Assembly (NCBI GenBank): GCA_902806565.1
Contig: CADCXA010000025.1
Coordinates: forward strand, 2,418,001-2,482,000
Origin: Hypoxylon rubiginosum
Taxonomy: Eukaryota > Ascomycota > Sordariomycetes > Xylariales > Hypoxylaceae
Direction of reading: 5' to 3'
DNA length: 64,000 nucleotides
Part shown: one piece after another, positions 40,934 to 55,181 of the stretch
How positions within the stretch are numbered: the stretch's first letter is position 1
Layout: every line of letters starts with the position of its first letter
Notes under the pieces: model-generated
Database searches by the model: none
What the model was told of the DNA's origin: nothing
What the model saw: only the letters and a program-made list of their open reading frames with translations
Made by a program: the position numbers and the translations under genes

Positions 40934-41068
40934 TTGCATAAGCAAGAGCTATCTACTTCGCACCGTGCCTCGTTCATAAGCAATGCGAAGAAGGATGAGC
41001 AGACCGGAGAGCTTTACATGGGGCCTGATGAGTTCGTTGAGGCTATTACGCCGCCCAGTGAAGACTAT
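40934..41068 (+). pseudogene. Orphan exon fragment of a mitochondrial aspartate/glutamate carrier (AGC1-like)
   Basis: The translated segment KQELSTSHRASFISNAKKDE then TGELYMGPDEFVEAITPPSEDY closely resembles the N-terminal EF-hand region of fungal calcium-regulated aspartate/glutamate carriers. It ends at a good donor (GTAAGC at 41069) followed by a branch-like TGCTAAC and a CTATAG acceptor at 41126-41131, but the sequence beyond encodes no further carrier exon, only pyrimidine-rich text and minisatellite. No ATG lies in frame upstream (the frame opens on TTG). I read it as a duplicated or displaced first-exon fragment. A full-length copy should exist elsewhere in the genome. No mitochondrial carrier repeat (PxDxxKxR) is present in the window. 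Confidence 0.7.
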
Positions 41069-41157
41069 GTAAGCCATTATCCTCGCAAATTCATAACTAA
41101 CCCGTTTTTGCTAACTGGCCATTCTCTATAGCTAATTTCCTTTTGTTCTTTCTACTT

Positions 41158-41222
41158 TTTCGACTTTCGACTTTCGACTCTCGACTCTCGACTTTCGACT
41201 TTCGACTTTCGACTTTTCGACC
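41158..41222. repeat. (TTTCGAC)n minisatellite
   Basis: About nine 7-bp units, TTTCGAC or CTCTCGAC variants, immediately downstream of the carrier fragment. Confidence 0.85.
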
Positions 41223-41239
41223 TTCCGGACCTTCTCTGT

Positions 41240-41544
41240 TGTGATGACCAGACACTCGAGTAGCCTTATGAGGTTTCTTGCTGGCACGCAGTTAATTACT
41301 AAATTTCGAGAAGAGGATGAGGTCACCTATGAATGAAACTCGAGATGATCCCGCTAAGGATCTTTGCATGAACCAAAAAAAATCCGTCCCTTGTGATGAC
41401 CAGATAATCGAGTAGCCTTATGAGGTTTTTTCTCGCTGGCACACACTTAATTAGATTTTCGGGAAAAGGATAAGGACACCTAATAATGAAAGTCGAGTTG
41501 ATCCTTCAAAGGATCTTTGCATGAACCCAAAAAAAATCTCGTTC
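41240..41544. repeat. Two tandem copies of a 150-bp repeat
   Basis: Unit 1 (41240-41391) and unit 2 (41392 to about 41544) both start TGTGATGACCAGA, contain CGAGTAGCCTTATGAGGTTT, and end with AAGGATCTTTGCATGAACC plus an A-run. They differ at scattered positions. A third, partial unit end lies at 40866-40932, on the other side of the carrier fragment. Not coding. Confidence 0.85.
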
Positions 41545-41749
41545 TTGAGTGCTACGTGACAATGCCCTGCTTGGGAGTGATCGTGATCGTGAGCCGCCTT
41601 TTGTTATTAAACGATTGTACCTATATCTGAAGTACATGACTGCCTAGTCACTGGTAAGGCTCCTATATCGAGATCCTTATCCAACAAGCAAGAAGAGAAG
41701 CAACACTAAACATTATCCTACTCGAATATTCCATGCCGGGTCCCAACAA

Positions 41750-42591
41750 TCAGTAGTTGTCGTTGCTGTTGTTGTCGTTGTCACCATATCCAGCGCCCTC
41801 GCGCTTTCCTCGTCCCTTACTCTCCAAGCCGTTGCTGTTGAGCGCCGAGCCGATCTCTGTATCTGGGTTAGCATCCGATGGAGCCTTTCGAATAATACCT
41901 CGAAGGTATATATATTTGGAAGGGATACATACTCTCCATGAACTTGCCAGCAGTGCTATCGCCTTTGCGGCTGCTGGAGTTGTTGTCGTCATCCCCGTAG
42001 CCTGAAGAGTTCTGGTTGCTGGAGCCGTAGGACGAGGTGTTGTTATCGTTGTCACGCTTGTTCGACGACCCGTACGAGTCGGTAGCGCCGGATCCGTAGG
42101 TGTTGCTGGAGCCCGTGTTTCCCGACGACCCGTAGCTGTTGTCGTTGTCGGACGAGCCGTAGGCGCTAGTCTTAGTGCCTGACCCGGTGTTATCGCTGGA
42201 GCCGTAGGTGTTGCTGCTGCCAGTGTTCGAGCCGTAGGTATTGTCAGTATCATTGTCTCGGCGGGTGTTGCTGGAACCGTAGGTGTTACTGCTGCCAGTG
42301 TTGCTGCTGCCGGTGTTGGAGCCGTAGGTGTTGTCGGTGTCGTTATCCCGGCGAGTGTTGCTAGAGCCGTAGCTGTTGCTGTTGTCGCTGGAACCGTATG
42401 AATCGGTGTTGTCTCGACCGGAGGAGCCAAAGGAATTTCCGTCATCGTTGCCACGACGGTTCGACGACCCGTACGAGTTGTCGGAGGTGTTGTTTCCGCC
42501 GTAGCTGGACTATGTAATATGTTAGCTTATCCCTACTAGTAGAATAGGTATATGGTATGCTTACGTTGTCGTTGTTATCGTTGTAAGACAT
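41750..42591 (-). CDS. Asn/Ser/Gly-rich YGSS-repeat protein with conserved C-terminal GKFMEKIG segment
   Basis: Low-complexity fungal protein; function unknown to me, but such hydrophilic repeat proteins are often stress-related (inference). Exons: 42591-42565 (MSYNDNNDN), 42509-41933, 41856-41750; 236 residues; both introns carry GCTAAC branch sites. The middle exon is a chain of about fifteen TYGSSN/SYGSSD units separated by charged spacers such as RRDNDTDN, with longer duplicated blocks (NTRRDNDTDNTYGSNTGSSN occurs twice). The last part reads KGDSTAGKFMEKIGSALN then LESKGRGKREGAGYGD, a conserved motif that I recall from other small fungal repeat proteins. The 234-codon Thr/Ala/Pro-rich frame on the same strand is a shadow produced by the repeat in another frame. 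Confidence 0.8.
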
Positions 42592-44457
42592 GGTGGTAGA
42601 GGTAGATGGTTCTGAGAGATGGTTCTGAGCGATAGCTTAAGTAAAGGTTGAAGAAATCTAGCTTTTTGGTTGGAAATAGTAGGTATGGGATGTCCAAGAA
42701 TCCAGTAAGAGTGGAAGACAGAGACGTTATATAGAACAAATATCGCTCAAGATTCCAGACAGCTCCTAAAGGGACGAGCTCTTTGGCCAAGTGAGGGGAG
42801 CTCTGGGAAAAGGGGGGAGCTTTGGAATTACGAGTTACGACGTCACCGGATGCCTCTTCAATAGATGGAGGAGCTATTTCAAGTTCGGCGAAGGCGAGGA
42901 CGCCATGGTGGATCTTGACCTGTCCCGGCATACTCCAAAGCCAGGAACCCAGGTACTGCTTGTCAACACGGGAGTTTCCAGTCGGGGGAGGTAGCCTCTT
43001 TCAGCCTCTCGCATCCTCCTCTAGTGCAGGTGCATGATATAGAACAGGTATTCGGCCGAGATTGACCTGTTATATCGACATGTTTTCTTCGTTCGAGAGG
43101 TAGCTCAGCTCGCCATGCCAATTCGTCACCCCTCACGCCATGCGGTCAGCTCATTAGTCTTGGATACTGTGCAGCCACTTGCAACAAGATGTCTTGATTT
43201 CCCCATTGTCTACATACAGGTAAGGTATTCTAGGCCTTCTAGGCCTTCTAGTACTTCTCCTTTGAGCTTAGGTGGCTTGCAAAGGTACATCGTTGACGTG
43301 CTTTGTGCTAAGCTGGCTACCTAGGTAGTTGAAATCAGCTCTCCCTTACTTGACTGCCGCGGGAAAAGCAAATATTCTGACAGTGTCTCGCATTAGTCGG
43401 TACAGAAAATACATGTAGAATGTTCTTTGGTCCTACGTACTGGTGGCTTTGTCTTGCAAGACACTCGCCAGACGTCATAAATGATGTACGTATGGATCGT
43501 GAGCTCTGGCCAGTCAAATTTCAAGACGCAGTGGGCCTCGAGCTGATAGATTGGCTGAATTAGCAAGCTAAGCAGGTATGCTGTGCCAAGGAAATCCAGG
43601 CCTTACGTCCCTGTTCGGATCACGCAAGTTTCATTACGAGATCTGAGATCGACATATCAAGATTTGTGCTCATCGGATCGTCCAGCTAATGTAGGTATGT
43701 AGCTATATACAGGAATCCCTAATACGAAGTTACAGATTACTAGACTTCCTACCGTACCTACATAATAGCTATAGCTGTATATCACCACACTTACGTCAAA
43801 GCAAAGACGAGATCGGATATCAAAAGATGGAGGGGGCCTGGGGGGGTTGGGGGAGCCACATGTCGCACACATCGATAGGCACGACGTCTTTTAGACTCCT
43901 CCAAGTCCTCCAAGTGACTATTCATAAAGCATGAACTATTACGAAAGCGTACTAATGAGTTGCACATGTTCACACTACTCCAAACTATCGGAGTATGATG
44001 ATTTCACTAGGTACTTATTATTTCGCAGAATTAATCGATATCTGATGAACGTCTGTTAAACAAACCCAAGACAACCAACCCGCATAATACAAAGTATCCC
44101 CCCCCTGGCGATCTTCTTCTTCGCCGGCCCAAGCTCTAGTCTAGTGTATGCAAATGCTATGGATAAAAGTCTTGGAACCCGTCTTGCTGAATAATGCTGC
44201 TGGGATCTCCAAGATCTTGCATGGATGATCCTCCCCAGTTACGCATCTATGATATCCGGTCTATAGGGGTATCATGCATCTTCACTCCTCCAACTGAGAT
44301 TCCTCCCATTAAACAAAAATGTCTGCGACTACCTAGGTAGTTACCCGGCATTGCGAATAAAGCTGAGAGCGGTAGACCATCCTAGGGCCATCGGATGAAT
44401 AGCTACGGCACGTACAAACAGTGCCGAGCCTTGCTGGATACTCTCCCCTCGTTATGA
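42592..44457. other. Intergenic region
   Basis: No convincing gene in 1.9 kb. Short frames near 42575-43037 overlap the YGSS-gene promoter and have no family. Two TACCTAGGTA palindromes (43318-43327, 44330-44339) are present, with TAGGCCTTC direct repeats at 43229-43249. Confidence 0.5.
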
Positions 44458-45413
44458 TCATGATAGCGTTGCGTCAACTCCGCTCGCATGGACAACGCCA
44501 TCACCGCTCGTGGCAGGCACTGCGATCGGTTTATTTCGGACCTTCTCGGTCAACGCCACCATCTCCCTGAGCATCAGGTCCCGAGTACTGCGGGTTAGCT
44601 CGTCAACATCCTCGGGTGTTAACCCGGTGGTAGGGATCGGGTCGAGGACTACAAGAGGTCAGTATTACCTTGTATAGAGCATCGTGAGGATATTTTACCT
44701 TTGACTGGGATCTTGCCAGACTTGAACACGAAGTTCTTGATGTAGAGAACATGCGAATAGTTGGCCACTACCACTGGGACGATTGGTACGCCAGCCTGGA
44801 CGGCAAGGTGAAAGGCACCCTTCTTGAAGGGTAGAAGCTCGGGTTCCTTTGCGTAACTGCGCGTGCCTTCGGGGAACATGTAAACGCTCTGTTTGCGTTG
44901 CTGGATCTCCCTCGCGGCGCCGGCCATTGCGCCCCTCGCATCCTTCGTGTTCTTTCTATCAATGAATACGGTGCCGCTTAAGGTCATGAACCATCCCAAG
45001 AAGGGCATCTTCTTCAAAGATTTTTTGGCCGTTACGCTGCAGTATTTGGGGAACATGCACCCTAGCATGAGAACATCCAACTCTGTCTGATGGTTTCCGA
45101 CGAACACGGCGGGCCGGACAGTCTCGAGATGGTGTTTCGGATCGATGACCTCGAAGGTGACACCGGTCGTGAAACCCATAATGTATTTAAAAGCACGTCC
45201 TGTGGTCCATTGGGCTATCTGTTCGCGACCAAGAATTCGGAGGACTATAGACGCTAGGGCTCCGTAGATGGCGCATATTATGAGCGAGATGTAGGCGGCC
45301 AGAGTGCGAGCAGCGAAGGCCGCTGCGGGAAAGACGGCGGAGAGCATGTATAGGGCGATAACGAGGGCAGTATAGCCCCCGAGGAAGTAGGTCAAGACTG
45401 AGTAGAAGGACAT
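44458..45413 (-). CDS. SLC1: 1-acyl-sn-glycerol-3-phosphate acyltransferase (LPAAT, PlsC family)
   Basis: Acylates lysophosphatidic acid to phosphatidic acid in ER membrane or lipid-droplet phospholipid and triacylglycerol synthesis. Exons: 45413-44699 and 44648-44458; 301 residues, normal for fungal SLC1. N-terminal hydrophobic helices (residues 7-60) are followed by motif I NHQTELD (NHx4D catalytic), the KKSLKKMPFLGWFM stretch, FIDRKNTKDA, motif III FPEGTRS, and motif IV VPIVPVVVANYS. The 50-nt intron splits a Val codon, and the second exon encodes the expected DPIPTTGLTPEDVDELTRST tail. The longer open frame into the intron (ending ISSRCSIQGNTDLL) is an unspliced artefact. All catalytic motifs are intact. 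Confidence 0.95.
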
Positions 45414-46576
45414 GCTGCGGAGGACATCGGCGAGCTTTTTACGAAAGGGGGCAGCTTAAGTACGGAGGGGTCGGTTCTCGTCGAAGAGGACTTGGAAGTT
45501 GGTCAGGATGGGTTGGACTATGGTAGGTCTAGATAGGTTTTACCTAAACGAATGTGTCAGGTCGTTAAAAGAGTCGGACAGGATTCGCATTCGCAGTCAC
45601 GGTCCGCTATCAGTTTCATAATCACAAGACCACGGCTGTCCCATGTTGGAGGGAAGGAAGTTTTAAGAGAAGTCTGCGTTGAATTATTTCCTGATGGCAG
45701 AGTGGAAGAATGGCCGAGTGGCAGCTGAGTGGGTTCAGGGTTGGTTTTCTCACCGACAACTGGACAGCGTTTGATTTGTTGAGGGGTGGCGGAAACGTTT
45801 AAGCTTGGCGTCCGACTGGACGGGTTCCTAGGACTGTTAGGTGCTGCTAGGCCTGCTAGGGCCTGGCTTAGGCTCCTTGTAGGGGCCGAACGGGCTCTGT
45901 ACCACCGCAAAAGAAAGTCATATGGGGAACGGCGCAACCCTTACAACTCCCTTACAACTCCCCCAGACAAGCAAGATAGTCCAACTCCAAATCCACATGT
46001 GATTCAACCCCACAAAACTTTATCATACGGCCGGGCCGCCCAAGGATGTTCCCACGGTCGTCAAGGTTGCATGTATGCACCAATCCAACATCTATAGTTA
46101 CTCGGTACCTGTCTACAGACTACACTTTGCCTAATATCTAATGTCATCTGTTCCGTCTCACATGTACATGACTCGTCTTCTACGCTTCTACCAAAAGCGC
46201 GACTCGTTTCCAACATCTGTTCACCATAAGCAGAGTTGGCATGTCGCCTCGAAGGAGACTCTCACACACCCACACAGACACAGCGCGAGGCACCTACCAA
46301 ACAGTCACTATTATCTATCTATGGAGATATACGAAAGTCACAGAAAACCTACTAGCTTACCCTCAGACCGTCATACCTCAGCAGCGACGTGTATGAAAAA
46401 GGGGTTACTAACATTTGGTATTCGCTGGCATAACGATTGTGACTCTAGTGATACCTCCCCAACTAACAGGAAACTCGAGCACCACCTCTAATCGCTTATT
46501 AAAAATAACTCCACCTTGGCAAACTTCGATGCCTTCGTCCGTGTCTCACGAATATGTCCCTCTTCAACTCTTCAAT
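45414..46576. other. Intergenic region between LPAAT and the HXXXD acyltransferase gene
   Basis: No recognised gene. A 126-codon minus frame at 45557-45937 and a plus frame at 46141-46491 have no family resemblance. It should hold the LPAAT promoter (right of 45413) and the 3' end of the acyltransferase transcript. Confidence 0.45.
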
Positions 46577-48241
46577 CTAGTCATCGTTCAAGGACAGCGT
46601 CCGTACGGCCCTCAGGAGCTCATCGTCAGGGTCGTAAGAATCCTCTACAACGGTAAAACCCCATGGTTTCTCTGCCGTCAGTCTCTTCCGTAACGCGTCC
46701 ATGTGCCATTTCTTTAGGCAAACTTGGATCTCCCAATCGCCTTCGGCTTGTCGAGGCAGGATAGCCACCGAGTTGTTGCAACATAGCCACGGCGAGCGTA
46801 CCCATCTCGGTTTCCCCGTAGTGCCCGGGATATTGAAACTGATATCCGCGCCGAGCTTGTCCATAGGGATGAACATGATTGTGTCGTATTTAGACTTCTT
46901 GCCGTACCTCTCAACCGCATTGGAGGGATCCCGTACCTGTTTAAGGATTGCTGACTGGCGTTGGATAAGGCTGTTATCAATGCTATTGGCAGATTTGCAG
47001 AGGCGCATAGCTACGTCTGCATGTACAGCGTAGCGCCTCGTAGGCGTCGAGCCACCATTGTGTGGTACAACTTTATCAGATGAAATCATCAAGTTAATTA
47101 TGGCGACAATGTTACCGAAGCAGGATTCGCTAGCACGCGGCGTTACCTTGCTGCGAGCATCCACAGCAGTCGTGAGCATTGTTCCCTTCGTTCCCTTCGC
47201 TGATGCGTTCGAGTTAGCGTAGCTTGCCTTGGATATCTCGACCGATATCAAGGCGGCAATACAGTCGGCTGCGGTTACGCGCCACTGGTCTATGTGGCGA
47301 TCAAGGAAATTGGCCCATTCGGTAGCCGCCGACTTGGGCATCTTGAAGATGCAAGTTGCAAGGCTGTCTGGGTCCGGATCGGCCTTATCGCTTGACCAAT
47401 ATCGGTGACGCTCGAGACTGTCAATATTGCCATTGTATGCGTACTGGGAGGGAAGAACACAATGATTTCCTGTCAATAGTATTAATAATTTGTGTCGTAA
47501 CGTCCAGTGCCGAATACTCACCCAAGACTGAGGACTGAAAGTGACGTACACACTATGCAAATCTCTGCAAGAACCAGCAAATCGACTGTTCATCTGCAAC
47601 GGAATTCTGAAAGGCAAAGCAGAGAACCAGGCCACCGCTCATGAGGAAGTTCGTTTGCATGGTGAAAACTGGCGGCCAGCTAGAGAGATCAAAGGTCTTG
47701 GGCGCCGCACAAAAGTTCTCCATATTCCAATGGGACACGGGCATCCCGGCTGTACAGAGCTTCTCGTAACTAGAGTCGCCGTCATCCTCGTGCATCGCCC
47801 ACCTGGTGATTTTAGGGATCACAGATTTGGTATAGGCGTCATCGCCGTAGCGTAGTTGGACTAGATTCTGTTTGTTGGGATGGACCAAGGGCCCCAGTCT
47901 TCCGGTCAGGAACGAGTAGTTCTTGAGAGCATGCGTAATTGCTAAGTTGATGAAATGGATCGCCTTATAGACAGCGGCATTTGACGTGTCTGGAAAGTCG
48001 AAGATGAACATCCGGCGGACATATTTGCGACCAACTGATGCTTCTTAGTGATAAGACCCATCAGGAGAGGCGAGGTTATGTTATATCTACCGCATTGATC
48101 AACAAAAGATAATGGGTGGGTCAAGTCCAGACCTGGAGGTACACCAATATCGGCATATGGATTGTTCTGCGTGGGTATATTGCCTACATGGGACCTAGGA
48201 CGATGGCTTGGAGTAGACGACGGATCGGAATTACGAGACAT
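46577..48241 (-). CDS. HXXXD-family acyltransferase (transferase family, Tri101-like) lacking the catalytic His
   Basis: Related to the fungal CoA-dependent acyltransferases that acylate secondary metabolites (trichothecene 3-O-acetyltransferase type). Proposed exons: 48241-48091, 48034-47554, 47417-46577; 490 residues with frame kept throughout, a normal family length. Seen: YVRRMFIFDFPD, ALKNYSFLTGRLGPLV, the CFAFQNSVADEQ segment, TTAVDARSKVTPRASESCFGN (the family's VDxRxR..FGN block), and ISFNIPGTTGKPRWVRSPW in the position of the structural DFGWG-type motif. At the HXXXD site the text is N-S-V-A-D (Asn194-Asp198), so the general-base His is absent. The second intron (47553-47418, donor GTGTGT) is needed to bypass a TAG at 47556-47554. 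It may be a non-catalytic or decaying paralogue. Confidence 0.8.
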
Positions 48242-50182
48242 AGTGAAGGCGGTAAACTCGACGATGTTCTAGAATAATGTATTCACTTAAGCACTATCAT
48301 ATAGTGCTTCCTTTCGCGATGTGCTGATGGATAGAGGTGTCGTATCTATATGGATATTGTACAGCTCACGAGCGGAGGAAGATGGTTGAAACGCATCATT
48401 CAATAATATGGTTATTACCTACCAGGACGAGCTTGCCTTTACTACTAGGCATATCAGGGAGCGTCACTGCTCGAAATAAGCAGCCTTTCCTATTAAAAAC
48501 TAGACAATGACGAATTAGCACACCGGTAGGAATGGCCCCTGAACCCAGGTAACTATGAATACATAGGCAGTTGCTAGCATTCGGCTTTAGTAATGTTTTA
48601 GTAGGGAATACATAAAGTTTTATATAGGAACGGCAAGGTGGTTAAGAATCAAACAGAATATCAAAGGAGCTTTGGGAAAAGACCTTGCGGAGTTCGGCTT
48701 CAACAACGATAATTCGTATTCGGCTTGCTCTGCTCTATACACTCTTGTGAAGCTTATGGTTCGTAGGTAGGTAGTTTCTGTATACTAACCACCTCCTATT
48801 CGTAGATGAATGCGAATTAATTCCTGGGTACTTACATTATAGCCCGTCCTCATTGCCCAAAATCAACCAAGCGTCCGTATGTTCTTCTCACCGCAACTCA
48901 TCTCTGTAGGCAGCCACAATCTGATGCAAGTGACTCTTTAGAGATGAGTATAAGTCTACTATGCGGGTACTGTACATAATGTTGCGTATTTCCCCAATTG
49001 AGGCTTAGCATTGATGTCTCCTCCCCGATCCCGAGTTCCACCTCTCCAACTCGATTATATAGACGTGATTGGTTGACATGATCGGCACGTTGCTTATGTG
49101 CCTTAAAGTGTTCCTGTACGAGCTGAATATGCGGACTGCGGAGAATAGAGGAAACCCGCTTGAACCCGACTATGCCTTGAAACCGTTGGAACCTCGAGAT
49201 GACTTTTGTTGTCTTGCTATCTTACTAGACTAGATAGATCACTTCTCTACATAGGCGGATGCTCCGTTCGGAATCTTCCAGCTTCTGGGCCAGGGGCTAA
49301 ATAACGTACGATGCCGTGCAGGCCGGTTGGGATTTATATAGGTTAGCACGTGGATCGTGAAACCAAGTCCTTTTTTGGTAAGAAATTGCGGTTTGGACCA
49401 ATAGGAAATATACATCGTAAAAAATTATCCTCTTTACTATTCGGCTACATGTGGGGGTTAGAGGGGTCAAATGCGGGACACCGAGGCTCCGATGGATTAA
49501 GATGCAAGTGATTTAAGAAGAACATCCATGAATAGGAGAGGTACCCTTTGTATATGCGCAACTAATAAGAGGTACTTGCGAGGGTTGAAATAATGCATTA
49601 TAATGTACAATGTACCAGGTAGGTACTGTATAAATTTACGGCATTGCCTTATTGCCTTACTACGCCTGCAAGCCCCTTGTCACACAGTCACGTTAAAATA
49701 GTAGAAGAATTGTCGATTCTTCGAATATCTTCGACTAAGCTTCGCTTAATACATGTACGTAAGTAAATCTCATCACTAACTTCATGCTCTCTCCAACTCC
49801 AATTCCCTCTCCCTCCTTATTCCTAACCGGGACTAACCTCTCTTAAGTAGATTTATCCTTTATTTATTTCTTACGTGGTCTCTATAACTAGCCGCTTTTC
49901 GCTTTACGACCCTGCATACGAAGTATACGAGACTCACTGGGTTTCCAATCATATTTCGCCCATCTGTCATCAAGTTTTGGGTCATCACCGCTGGGTCACT
50001 GACAGACGGGGGAAATCCTGGTACAATATCCAAAAATTCAAAAAAAGATTTAAGCACTTCCATTGAACCTCCCTCCAACCCTCTTTTGTTTAACTCACCC
50101 AGAACCACATTACCACATACATACACCACATCTACCAAACACCAATTGACAAACGTAAATCCACATTATCCCGCTTTTCACC
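48242..50182. other. Intergenic region upstream of the ALA synthase gene
   Basis: No gene recognised in 1.9 kb. A CCAAT box (GGACCAATAGG, about 49394-49404) lies roughly 780 bp upstream of the HEM1 ATG, and a CT-rich stretch (about 49787-49860) is a plausible core promoter or leader. The frame at 49860-50138 has no family. Confidence 0.5.
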
Positions 50183-52109
50183 ATGGACGCTGTACTTCGG
50201 CAGTCCAAGGCTATGTGCCCCTTCTTAAAGAAGGCTTCACCCGCCACTTTGCGTGCCCTATCGACCTCTACACGCCCTCAGGTCTCTCCATGCGGCGGTA
50301 CCATCTCCAAGCTGCAGCTGCTCGGCCAGCGCTGCCCTGTCATGGGCAAGGCACTTGCTATCCAATCCGCCAAGGTTAGCAGGACTGCTACGGCCGGTGC
50401 TGCGACTGTCGCCGGAATTCGCAACTACTCCAGCCAGCAGAAGCTGGGAAAGGCAAAGATTCATACCAGCCGCTCTCACGAAGCCAGGGCTGTCGATGCC
50501 TCTATGTTCCGTGAATCAGGTACGCATACGTTGTCCGGGCCATAACTAGGTTAATTAGGCGAAAGACTTACAATTTATTACAGTCCAGTTTCCGCCGTCC
50601 GTCCCCGTCAATCGCAAGGCCAATGCTGCTCCTCTCGTCGGAAAATCTCCTAGCGCGAACGCCAAATTCGATTACAATGGCTTCTACAAGGGAGAGCTCG
50701 ACAAGAAGCACAAGGACAAGTCGTACCGCTACTTCAATAACATCAACCGGCTAGCCAAGGAGTTTCCTCAGGCCCACGGGGCTAATAGGGAGGAGCGCGT
50801 GACGGTATGGTGCTCCAACGATTACCTAGGAATGGGTCGAAACCAGCAGGTGCTGAAGGAGATGCACCAAACACTCGACGAATACGGCGCTGGTGCGGGA
50901 GGAACGAGAAATATCTCGGGCCACAACAAACACGCGGTCGAGCTGGAGGGAACCATCGCCAAGCTCCACGCTAAAGAGGCTGCGCTCGTCTTCAGCTCGT
51001 GCTACGTCGCCAATGATGCGACGCTCGCGACTCTCGGGAGCAAGCTACCCGACTGTGTGATTCTATCCGACAGCCTGAACCACGCCTCGATGATCCAAGG
51101 CATTCGTCACTCCGGAACCAAGAAGATCGTGTTCAAGCATAACGACATGGACGATCTCGAAGCTAAGCTGGCTTCTCTACCACTTGATGTGCCGAAAATC
51201 ATCGCGTTCGAGTCCGTCTACAGCATGTGCGGCTCAGTTGGCGCCATTGAAGAGATATGCGATCTCGCTGATAAATACGGAGCCATTACCTTTCTCGATG
51301 AAGTCCATGCTGTTGGCATGTATGGCCCGAACGGTGCCGGCGTTGCCGAGCATCTGGACTTTGAAGCACACCAACAGGGAAAGCCCGAAGGCACGATCAT
51401 GGATCGCGTAGACATCATAACGGGCACTCTCGGCAAGGCATATGGATGCGTTGGTGGATATATCGCCGCGAGTGCGAAACTCGTGGATATGATTAGATCC
51501 CTGGCGCCTGGCTTCATCTTCACAACCTCTCTTCCACCGGCTACCATGGCAGGCGCACGCGCTGCTATTGACTACCAGATGGAGTACAATGGCGATAGGC
51601 GATTCCAGCAGCTCCACACGCGCGCTGTTAAGGAGGCCTTGGATGCTAAGGATATTCCCGTTATCCCTAACCCGTCACATATCGTTCCGATTCTGGTCGG
51701 AAACGCTGAACTTGCGAAGCAAGCTTCAGATATGCTACTAAGCGATTACCAAATTTATGTGCAGTCTATCAACTACCCGACTGTCCCTGTTGGCCAGGAG
51801 CGTCTGAGGATCACTCCGACCCCGGGTCACACGAAGCAATACCGTGATCAACTCGTTGCGGCCATTGATGAGATCTGGACTAAGCTTGGCATCAAGCGGA
51901 CCTCCGAGTGGGCAGCCGAGGGCGGTTTCATTGGTGTTGGTGAAGCCGATGCCAGCGCCGAGGAACCTCTCTGGACGGACGAGCAGCTTGGAATCGACCA
52001 AAAGGTCGCCAAAGAGATCAAGGAATCCAAGCCAGCTAACGGCTTCATGGAAACCCTGCTCGAGCGCGAGACGCAGAACCCGGCTAGGGTCGTGAGCAGC
52101 ACCGCCTAA
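50183..52109 (+). CDS. HEM1: 5-aminolevulinate synthase, mitochondrial
   Basis: PLP enzyme condensing glycine and succinyl-CoA to 5-aminolevulinate in the mitochondrial matrix, the first step of heme synthesis. Exons: 50183-50519 and 50584-52109; 620 residues. The N-terminal 110 residues are a basic, Ser/Ala-rich targeting peptide with two Cys-Pro heme-regulatory motifs (Cys12-Pro13 in MCPFLKK, Cys51-Pro52 in RCPVMGK). The catalytic core follows: [75 protein letters not shown], and the Schiff-base lysine in [17 protein letters not shown]-terminal extension of about 60 charged residues follows the LRITPTPGH region. The ATG context CACCATGG is strong. All catalytic motifs are present and the gene looks fully functional; it is presumably essential. 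Confidence 0.97.

Positions 52110-55181
<3,072 letters not shown>

Noticed and set aside
41750..42454. 234-codon Thr/Ala/Pro-rich minus frame
   Set aside because: Alternate frame of the YGSS repeat; lacks the conserved ends that the spliced frame has.
45706..45780. Possible tRNA: TGGCCGAGTGG resembles a tRNA-Ser/Leu A box
   Set aside because: No B box (GGTTCGANTCC) and no acceptor stem follow.
45557..45937. 126-codon minus-strand frame upstream of the LPAAT gene
   Set aside because: No recognised motif, no good start context, no splice support; probably chance.
47461..47635. Reading the acyltransferase as frameshifted at FLQRFA
   Set aside because: A GT..AG intron (47553-47418) restores a 490-codon frame, so a frameshift is not required, though the donor is weak.
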